From: an uncultured Mucilaginibacter sp.
GTDB lineage: Bacteria > Bacteroidota > Bacteroidia > Sphingobacteriales > Sphingobacteriaceae
Assembly (NCBI RefSeq): GCF_946481715.1
Contig: NZ_CAMLOV010000054.1
Span: 1-31,628, forward strand
DNA length: 31,628 nucleotides
Direction: 5' to 3'
Shown here: positions 14,762 to 21,265 of the stretch, one piece after another
How positions within the stretch are numbered: position 1 is the first letter of the stretch
Layout: each line of letters opens with the position of its first letter
Notes under the pieces: model-generated
What the model saw: only the letters and a program-made list of their open reading frames with translations
Told to the model about the DNA's origin: nothing
The model's database searches: none
Program-made: the position numbers and the translations under genes

Positions 14762-17443
14762 TTATTTAAGTGAGTATATCCAGTCGATGATCTTTTTACT
14801 ATCTGCCGGTTTTAATGAAGGGTGGGCAGGCATATCTACATCGCCCCAAACACCATGGCCGCCATTGGCGATCTTTTTGATGAGGTGAGCGGTAGACGCT
14901 GCATTATTTGGATATTTCTTGGCAACCTCGGTAAAGGCCGGGCCAACCGATTTTTCTGATACCTTGTGGCACGCAGCGCAATCAAGCGACATCATCAGCG
15001 CTTTACCTGCGGCATTGGCTTTCATGTTAGCTACTTTTGCCTTCATGTCCGGCGAATCTTGCCCCGCTAAAATAGCAACAGTTTTGGCACTGGTGCTTAC
15101 GGCATCATACTCATCTCTTGCCTCAACAGATACAGTATAGTTGCCTTTTTTAGTGTAAGTGTAAACCAGTTTTGGCAGCGTGGTCATCTTTTTTACGCCA
15201 TTGCCAAGGTTCCACATATAGGTCATTTTATTTTTCTCAGGGTCGGTTGCTTTAACAGTTAATACCGTAGTTAAAGGCAATGCGCCGTATGATTTTGTAG
15301 CCGCAACGCTTGCCACTTCGGGCGCGCGGTTACCGCTGTTATAATCTATACGTGCCAAACCTGCATCCTTGTTTTTTGCAAACCAACCGGTACCATACTC
15401 CAGCAGGTAAATTTTACCATCGGGGCCGGTTTCCATATCAATAACATTACTGAATTTTGTGTCTGCCATAAACGGCTCCATTTTATCCAGGTCGCCGTTT
15501 GGTTGCAGTGTAAGCAATTTTATCCAGCCGCGTATCCAATCGTAAAAAACTACTTTCTTGTTAAAATACTCAGGGTAACGGGTAGCTTTCGGGAACATAT
15601 CGGTATAGTAAGCCGGGCCTGCCATGGCATTACGGCCGCCGGTACCTACCTGCGGGAAGTCAGGAGATTCGGCATATGGGTACCAAATAAACGCCGGTTG
15701 CGCAGGTGGCAATTCGCGCAAGCCGGTGTTGTTTCTCGAATCGTTTACCGGGTGCAGCGGATCGAAAGGAGCGCCGGATACGCCTGTAGCGTAATCATAA
15801 GGGCGGTACGCATAGTTATTACCTACAAAAAACGGCCAGCCAAAAAATCCGGCTTTACGTGCCTGGTTAAACTCATCGTAACCACGTGGGCCACGGGTTT
15901 CTAAACTATCTTTCTGAGCATCCGGGCCAACTTCGCCCCAGTATAAAAAGCCGTTTTTCTGGTCAACCGAAATACGGTATGGATTCCTGTCGCCCATTAC
16001 ATATATTTCGGGGCGGGTTTTTGGCGTGCCCGGTTTAAATAAGTTGCCTTCGGGAATGCTGTAGGTAGCATCAGGGTTTATTTTTATACGCAGTATCTTT
16101 CCACGTAAATCGTTTGTATTGCCAGCCGAACGGCGCGCATCATGGTTTAAAAATTCGGGGCGGTCGTCAAGCGGTGCAAATGCACGGGTATTGAAAGGTT
16201 TTTTGCCGGGCTCGTCAAAAGGGGTGGAGTTGTCACCTGCCGACAAGTACAACACATGATCTGGCCCGAAGGCTATAGAACCACCGGTATGGCAGCATAT
16301 CTCGCGTTGGGAATAAAGCTGCAAAACAACTTTTTCTGTTTTTTTATCGATGGTATCGCCTGTCATGGTAAAGCGAGATAAACGGTTTACCGAAGTATCT
16401 GCCGGGCTGTAATAAATATAAACGTAGTGGTTCGTTTTAAAGTCGGGGTCTATTTGCAGCCCTAACAAACCCTCTTCGGCATTTACGCCTTTGGCACGTT
16501 TGGTTTTCCAGTACACATCTAAAAAGCCGGCTTGTTTTACCGTTTTAGTACCGTTTTTATAAAGCATTATTTCGCCGCGGCGTTGCCCTACCAATACATC
16601 ATAGTTTGGCAATACGGCCATTTCGGTAGGTTCAAAAAAAGTGCCTTGTACCAGTTGTGTTTTCTGGAATCGGTTAGCTTCGGGTACACGCACAGTGGTA
16701 GCCTTGCTGTAATCTAAAGCCTTGTTATCGCCAATGGCGTATTTAATGCCGCCAAGCAGGTGGCCAAGAAACAATGGGTCGGTGTACGATTCATCGGTGT
16801 GGCCCATTTCGGTGTAAAACGAACGGCCGTTTTCGAAATTTTGGTACCAGGCCATTGGGTGCGTAGGGCTGTTTTTTCCGCCTTTATAGCTTGTTTCGTC
16901 AATGGTGATCAACACATGGATTTTAGGGCTGATGCCTTTGAAATTGTACCACTCGTCTTTGCGTTTCCAAACATCCGGTAAATTTTTGGTGGAGGGGTGG
17001 TTTTTGTCAATCACGTTCAAATTGGCTTCCTGTTGTTGCGGGTGGCTAAGAAAGTAGGCACCCACCAGCCGTCCATAGTATTTCCAGTCGTATTCGGCAT
17101 CTGCAGCTGCGTGTACACCAACAAAATTGCCACCGGCTTGCATGTAGCGTTCCAGGTCGGCTTGTTGGTAGTTGTTCAGCATATAGCCGGTTGTGTGTAA
17201 AAACACAACAGCCGAATATTTTTTTAGGTTTTCTTCGGTAATTTTCGAAGCATCGGACGTGCTGTCTACCAGGAAGTTGTTTTCGGCACCCAGTTTCATA
17301 ATGGCTGGAACACCTACGGCAATACTTTCGTGGTGATAGCCGGAGGTTTTTGTGAAAACCAGGATCCTTGGCTTGGTTGGTATTTTGCTAAAGTTGAATA
17401 GCATTACACACAGCACAAGCAGGAGGGTAATTTTTAATCGCAT
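14762..17443 (-). CDS. ThuA / PQQ-type sugar dehydrogenase / PKD / cytochrome c fusion protein
   Basis: 893 residues in four parts. After an N-terminal export signal (~1-20), a ThuA-like domain (~27-240, with VGVHAAADAEYDWKYYGRLV and ENGRSFYTEMGHTDESYTDP) has a class I amidotransferase-like fold. A GSDH-type six-bladed propeller follows (~255-690); it carries EICCHTGGSIAFGPD, where vicinal Cys383-Cys384 precede His385, a likely counterpart of the catalytic His of soluble PQQ glucose dehydrogenase, and GDRNPYRISVDQKNGFLYWG. Next is a PKD domain (~705-790) and a class I cytochrome c domain (~810-893) with heme motif CAACH (822-826) and probable axial Met871 in VDMPAH. Such fusions recur in Bacteroidota. 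The expected role is periplasmic oxidation of a sugar or polyol with electron transfer to the tethered heme. The substrate is unknown, and PQQ dependence is inferred from the family. Confidence 0.9.
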   Translation of the reverse strand: MRLKITLLLVLCVMLFNFSKIPTKPRILVFTKTSGYHHESIAVGVPAIMKLGAENNFLVDSTSDASKITEENLKKYSAVVFLHTTGYMLNNYQQADLERYMQAGGNFVGVHAAADAEYDWKYYGRLVGAYFLSHPQQQEANLNVIDKNHPSTKNLPDVWKRKDEWYNFKGISPKIHVLITIDETSYKGGKNSPTHPMAWYQNFENGRSFYTEMGHTDESYTDPLFLGHLLGGIKYAIGDNKALDYSKATTVRVPEANRFQKTQLVQGTFFEPTEMAVLPNYDVLVGQRRGEIMLYKNGTKTVKQAGFLDVYWKTKRAKGVNAEEGLLGLQIDPDFKTNHYVYIYYSPADTSVNRLSRFTMTGDTIDKKTEKVVLQLYSQREICCHTGGSIAFGPDHVLYLSAGDNSTPFDEPGKKPFNTRAFAPLDDRPEFLNHDARRSAGNTNDLRGKILRIKINPDATYSIPEGNLFKPGTPKTRPEIYVMGDRNPYRISVDQKNGFLYWGEVGPDAQKDSLETRGPRGYDEFNQARKAGFFGWPFFVGNNYAYRPYDYATGVSGAPFDPLHPVNDSRNNTGLRELPPAQPAFIWYPYAESPDFPQVGTGGRNAMAGPAYYTDMFPKATRYPEYFNKKVVFYDWIRGWIKLLTLQPNGDLDKMEPFMADTKFSNVIDMETGPDGKIYLLEYGTGWFAKNKDAGLARIDYNSGNRAPEVASVAATKSYGALPLTTVLTVKATDPEKNKMTYMWNLGNGVKKMTTLPKLVYTYTKKGNYTVSVEARDEYDAVSTSAKTVAILAGQDSPDMKAKVANMKANAAGKALMMSLDCAACHKVSEKSVGPAFTEVAKKYPNNAASTAHLIKKIANGGHGVWGDVDMPAHPSLKPADSKKIIDWIYSLK

Positions 17444-17798
17444 ATAAGAAATTTATTTTTGGTTGATAATTCATGAAAAAAACACGCCAATCTTCATTGT
17501 GTGTTTATTACGCAATAAATATAATGTTAAAATGATTACAAGGTTGCAAGTATCTCAAATATTACACATAATCCTAATTTTTTCTTAATTACTTATTAAT
17601 AAATCAATCGATTGCATACTCATTTTTTTAACTGACTGATTCATTGGTAATTAAAATTATGGCAAGCGCAGACGGTACGGCGTGATACAATCCCGGTAAT
17701 TGCTGCACATGTTGTTTTATAAGCCATTTTAACAGATAACAGACTATATAGACCGTAATACATGCATAAAAAGCAATTGATGCAATCGATTGCTTTAT
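17444..17798. promoter_or_regulatory. 355-base A/T-rich regulatory gap with two CAATCGATTG palindromes
   Basis: No gene is seen. The 10-bp palindrome CAATCGATTG occurs twice: at 17605-17614 (as TCAATCGATTGCA) and at 17783-17792, where it extends to the perfect 12-mer GCAATCGATTGC (17782-17793). Palindromes with a central CG and this base pattern are typical operators of LacI-family regulators. The second copy lies inside the terminator of the next gene. The region must also hold the promoter of the ThuA-GSDH gene; only an imperfect -7 candidate (TATATTTA on the minus strand, near 17520) was found. Confidence 0.4.
17769..17797 (-). terminator. Terminator of the small conserved protein gene
   Basis: AAAGCAAT (17770-17777) pairs with ATTGCTTT (17789-17796) around an 11-base loop. 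On the minus strand the stem is followed by a T run, directly after the stop codon at 17799. The loop and right arm also contain the perfect palindrome GCAATCGATTGC, so two alternative folds are possible. Confidence 0.6.
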
Positions 17799-18119
17799 TT
17801 ATTCCTGTATGTTTTGGTACTTGTAGTGTAATTGTTTCAGCGTTTCTTCTGCCACTTCATCTGCCGAATAACCATAGCCGGTTACCAATATCCCTTTTGC
17901 ACCCGCCGGGGATGCCAATGCATAAACCGTAGCTTCGTCGGCCGGGTCGGAGGGGCCTTCGTAGCGGTATACATCCACAATTTCAAATTCATCTGCCGGG
18001 TAACTTTGTTCGCCTGCTTTTAAATGATTGGCCTCCAGGTTAAAATCTAAGGTAAATCCTTGTTCTTTTAGCTTGTCGATCGCTTCGGTAACAGTAGCGT
18101 AGTGGAATTTCTGTTTCAT
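17799..18119 (-). CDS. Small conserved protein of unknown function
   Basis: 106 residues, acidic and soluble, with no signal peptide or membrane segment. The central motif DEFEIVDVYRYEGPSDPADE followed by ATVYALASPAGAKGILVTGY is highly conserved in a family common in Bacteroidota. Members are often named phosphoribosylpyrophosphate synthetase in databases, a label I regard as misleading: at this length there is no PRPP synthetase fold and no PRPP loop. I do not know its function. It has a good own promoter (TAAGTTTG with -33 TTTG) overlapped by an 8-bp inverted repeat, and its own terminator, so it is a regulated single-gene unit. The family is remembered, not searched. Confidence 0.8.
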   Translation of the reverse strand: MKQKFHYATVTEAIDKLKEQGFTLDFNLEANHLKAGEQSYPADEFEIVDVYRYEGPSDPADEATVYALASPAGAKGILVTGYGYSADEVAEETLKQLHYKYQNIQE

Positions 18120-18147
18120 GGGTTGGTATGTTAAGGTTGTATGCTAT

Positions 18148-18179
18148 ACCAAACTTATAAAAACCAGTTTGGTTTCAAA
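18148..18179 (-). promoter_or_regulatory. Promoter of the small conserved gene with an overlapping dyad
   Basis: On the minus strand the -33 TTTG (18179-18176) and -7 TAAGTTTG (18157-18150) are 18 bases apart, matching the Bacteroidota consensus, with transcription expected near 18146, about 27 bases before the ATG. A perfect 8-bp inverted repeat, ACCAAACT (18148-18155) and AGTTTGGT (18166-18173) with a 10-base spacer, covers the -7 element and spacer; such a dyad would suit a repressor. Confidence 0.7.
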
Positions 18180-18185
18180 TTATCA

Positions 18186-18346
18186 TCTGAATCAAAATTT
18201 CAGGATTTTAGCATTTTCAGAATGCTACTGTTTCTTTCCTTACCCCGATTTCTTACTGTCTACTATGAGACACGCTCCGTAATCGTTCGGTAAGCGTTAT
18301 TTCAATCATTCTGTTCATTCAAAAATTCTGTAAATTCTGATTCAGA
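18186..18346. repeat. Dispersed-repeat type B (copy 2), arms separated by an 81-base centre
   Basis: The left arm (18186-18225) begins TCTGAATCAAAATTT and ends CAGAATGC; the right arm (18307-18346) in reverse complement begins TCTGAATCAGAATTT and ends CAGAATG. It shares the frame of the palindrome at 4101-4199. The 81 bases between the arms show no gene or further structure that I can name. The right arm ends 4 bases before the -7 element of the GH25 gene. Confidence 0.6.
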
Positions 18347-18358
18347 CAGCTACCTTTG
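18328..18358 (+). promoter_or_regulatory. Probable promoter of the GH25 gene
   Basis: TACCTTTG (18351-18358) is a perfect TAnnTTTG. The -33 position has only a CTG (18328-18330) about 20 bases upstream, within the repeat arm. The element ends 4 bases before the GTG start codon, implying a leader of only a few bases or none. Confidence 0.6.
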
Positions 18359-18362
18359 TACC

Positions 18363-19229
18363 GTGGCAACCACCAGAACTACCAAACCCATCGCAAAGCG
18401 TACCGCCAAACCGGCCGCCAGGAAGAAAAAGGGCAAACCCGGCAACAACTGGTGGAGATGGCCTGCTGTTATATTGGTACTTATCCTGCTTTCTCCGTTT
18501 TATTACGGCTATATTTTAAATGGGTTTACTGCCGTCTGGCGCTGGGTGCGCGATATTGGCGACGACCCGCATTACCGAACTTATAAAAGTTATAAAATCC
18601 GTATCCCATCGGGCTACCAAATACACGGTATAGATGTTTCTTACGCGCAGGGAAAAATTGACTGGCACCGGGTAAAAGCCATGGAAGACGACAGCGTACG
18701 AGTTGGCTTTGCCTTTATAAAAGCCACCGAAGGGCTGATGTTGGTCGATTCGTATTTTAAACGCAACTGGAGGGAGGCGCCCAAAGCGGGGATCACGTGC
18801 GGGGCTTATCACTTTTTTAGGCCGAAGAAAAACGGGCTTTGGCAGGCGCGTTTCTTCCTTCAAAATGTAACCATGGAGCGCGGCGACCTGCCCGCTGTCT
18901 GCGATATCGAGGTGCTGGATGGCACGTCGCCCGAGGCCATGCGAAAGGAACTGAAAGCATTTTTAAAGCACATAGAAACCAAAACCGGCACAAAACCAAT
19001 TATTTATACCAGCATCAGCTTTTATAAGGACTACCTGGATGGCTATTTTGATAGTTACCCGCTGTGGATAGCGCACTATTACCAATCGCGGTTAAAAATG
19101 GATGGCAACACCACCTGGCGTTTTTGGCAACACTCGGATAAAGCACGCGTAAACGGTATTAACCACGCGGTAGATTTTAATGTTTTTAAAGGCGATAGTT
19201 TGAGCTTTAAAAAACTGCTGATACGGTAA
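18363..19229 (+). CDS. Membrane-anchored GH25 lysozyme (muramidase)
   Basis: 288 residues from a GTG start; no in-frame ATG exists before the catalytic domain. A very basic cytoplasmic tail (1-29, with repeated Lys/Arg and AARKKKGKPG) precedes one membrane helix (~34-54), so the enzyme is a type II protein with its domain in the periplasm. The GH25 domain spans ~85-288: GIDVSYAQGKIDW (Asp91), FIKATEG, GAYHFFRP, catalytic DIE (Asp181, Glu183), PIIYTS, PLWIAHY, WQHSDK and VDFNVF (Asp271). All acidic active-site positions of the family are present. It should cleave the MurNAc-GlcNAc bond of peptidoglycan. The context gives no phage or toxin link, so cell-wall remodelling is likeliest. It converges with the FN3 gene, with 14 bases between the stops. 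Confidence 0.93.
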   Translation: MATTRTTKPIAKRTAKPAARKKKGKPGNNWWRWPAVILVLILLSPFYYGYILNGFTAVWRWVRDIGDDPHYRTYKSYKIRIPSGYQIHGIDVSYAQGKIDWHRVKAMEDDSVRVGFAFIKATEGLMLVDSYFKRNWREAPKAGITCGAYHFFRPKKNGLWQARFFLQNVTMERGDLPAVCDIEVLDGTSPEAMRKELKAFLKHIETKTGTKPIIYTSISFYKDYLDGYFDSYPLWIAHYYQSRLKMDGNTTWRFWQHSDKARVNGINHAVDFNVFKGDSLSFKKLLIR

Positions 19230-19243
19230 GCACCAATTGTTTT

Positions 19244-21256
19244 TTACAGGTGAATCCCTAAAGGTTCCGTAACATCACTTTTATTGCCATTGCTGTCCTC
19301 CACAACGAAGGTGTAATAGTAAATATCACCTGCCTTTACATCTTTATCGCTGTATGCTTCTTTGCCTGCGTCCAGTGTAGCAATTTCTACCGAGGGTTTC
19401 CCTTCGGGTGCACGGTAAATTTTTATTGCTTTTATCGGCTGGCCCAATGGATTGTTCCAGCTTAGTTCGATAGTACTGCCTGATGCAAAGGCCTTGATAT
19501 TGGCTACGTTATTAGGCAACTCGGCGTGTATGGTAATGCCCGATTCTAGGCTGGGGCTGCTGAGCGTGCTGCCGTCTTCGCTCACCGTGCGTACCGAGTA
19601 GAAAGCCGTACCCTCCACTTCTGCGCTATCAATATAGCTATTGCTGGCCGCAGGGATAATTGTTTTGGATAGCATCACCAGCTTATCTTTCCCCTCGTTG
19701 CTCATTCGTTTATATAAGCGGTAACCCAGTATCGTGCGTAATTCTTTCCGCAGGTCGGGCCATATTACCTGTATTTTTCCTGCATCGGTCTTCCGTACCA
19801 AAACATCATGGGGGATAGGGAGAATGCCGGAACCGGATATATATACAAACATTGGTTTAGTGCGCGGGCTAATAGCATAAGAGGTATTCTCATCCGCCAC
19901 AGCGTAAACAAATACAGTAGGTTTGGTTACCATTGGCAGGGTATCGGTATAAGTTATACGGCTGCTATCGCTTATAATTGGCCGGCCAATTTGCTGCATT
20001 TTTGTTTTAAGGCCGTTGGCGCGATAGATGTAATACGCGTGTGTATCACTTTCGGCCCGATCGAAAATGAGCGTTACCTGCCTGTCCCGTTGCACCACCC
20101 TGAAATTTTGCGGCGGGTATTCGTTTTTATTGCTGGCTTTAAGTATACCCGGCGTACGTGGCGACATGGGCGAAGATTCATAAATGCCGGTTAACCTGAT
20201 AGCGTAATAATACGTATGTATAGGCTGCACATCAAAATCCATATAGCTGGTATCGGCTGCGCCCAATGCGCCTATCTTAAGGTATTTCCCATCGTAAACG
20301 TCGCTCTTATACAAGTCTACAGAAGCCAGCTGTTGTGTTTTTGGCAGGTGCCAGCTTAGCTTGATCGCTTTTTTAGCTGTTACAGATAGCGTTCGGAAAT
20401 TAGTCACTGAGGGGATGATGGTTTTTTCGGTAACATTAAAAGCCCTTAATTCGGGCGATTGCTCACCCGCGTTGCCCGCAGCATCAATAGGGGCGAGTAT
20501 GTAAGTGTAAGGCACTTTATCAGTAGCGCTATCATCGGTAAAAGTTACGTAAAGTACCTTTTTACGGGTGACAAAGAGGGGTGACGCGCTAATTTCCTGG
20601 TAACCGCTGTGCAAGTAATAGCCGCGGTAAATTTTGCAGCGCGTCATGATATCCTGGGTGGCTATCTCAAATTCGCCGTAGATGCCTGCTTTGGATGGCT
20701 TGATGAGCGCGGGCTTAATGATAGTGCCGAATTTTTTACCGGGATAACTTGCCTTCTCTGTTATCATATCTTTGGCTTCGCCATTCTTATCAAGCATTTG
20801 CACTTTGTAGCTGTATGTTGTGAGGCTGTCGGCTGTGGCATCGTACCAGGCGGTGCCAATTGCAGCGCGCAGGGTGAAATCACTTTCAATTTCAAAAGGG
20901 GAATCGGTTGCAGTAGCAGGAATAATGCGTTGCCAAAGGGCCTCTAACCGCTCATTTGCCAAAGGCGGCAAATTAAAACCGGTGAGCCTGCTAATATTAA
21001 GTATATTCCCCTGTACCTCTTCTTTCGACGCAGGCATTTTTATACTCGCAATGGCCACCCAATCGGCATTGGCTTTTTGCCTGAAGACCTTATAGCTGAA
21101 ATTTTTAGGAAGTTTATCACCGCAGATTATCCAGATACCTTTTGGCCCTGCCACTGCGCGTGGCGTTTGCGCATGGGCAAACCCGGTGCTTAGCACCAGT
21201 AACACGCTTGCGGCTAATGCCCGGTATAATATTTTAAAAGCTTGCATGGTTATCAT
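19244..21256 (-). CDS. Secreted protein with at least four fibronectin type III domains
   Basis: 670 residues; the start could also be the ATG three codons later (21247), which places the signal peptide (MQAFKILYRALAASVLLVLS, cleaved after AHA) more normally. The first ~270 residues are an unassigned beta-rich region opening with GPKGIWIICGDKLPKNFSYK. After it come four FN3-like repeats, each with the Trp/Phe, Tyr-x-Tyr and Gly/Ser-rich pattern: IKLSWHLPKTQQLASVDLYK, QVTLIFDRAESDTHAYYIYR, IQVIWPDLRKELRTILGYRL and IELSWNNPLGQPIKAIKIYR. No type IX sorting domain is visible at the C-terminus. It follows the 2529-residue gene by only 9 bases and so is the last gene of that operon. FN3 arrays are protein-contact or spacer modules; a surface-complex role is inferred. 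Confidence 0.88.
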   Translation of the reverse strand: MITMQAFKILYRALAASVLLVLSTGFAHAQTPRAVAGPKGIWIICGDKLPKNFSYKVFRQKANADWVAIASIKMPASKEEVQGNILNISRLTGFNLPPLANERLEALWQRIIPATATDSPFEIESDFTLRAAIGTAWYDATADSLTTYSYKVQMLDKNGEAKDMITEKASYPGKKFGTIIKPALIKPSKAGIYGEFEIATQDIMTRCKIYRGYYLHSGYQEISASPLFVTRKKVLYVTFTDDSATDKVPYTYILAPIDAAGNAGEQSPELRAFNVTEKTIIPSVTNFRTLSVTAKKAIKLSWHLPKTQQLASVDLYKSDVYDGKYLKIGALGAADTSYMDFDVQPIHTYYYAIRLTGIYESSPMSPRTPGILKASNKNEYPPQNFRVVQRDRQVTLIFDRAESDTHAYYIYRANGLKTKMQQIGRPIISDSSRITYTDTLPMVTKPTVFVYAVADENTSYAISPRTKPMFVYISGSGILPIPHDVLVRKTDAGKIQVIWPDLRKELRTILGYRLYKRMSNEGKDKLVMLSKTIIPAASNSYIDSAEVEGTAFYSVRTVSEDGSTLSSPSLESGITIHAELPNNVANIKAFASGSTIELSWNNPLGQPIKAIKIYRAPEGKPSVEIATLDAGKEAYSDKDVKAGDIYYYTFVVEDSNGNKSDVTEPLGIHL

Positions 21257-21265
21257 CGCTATTTT

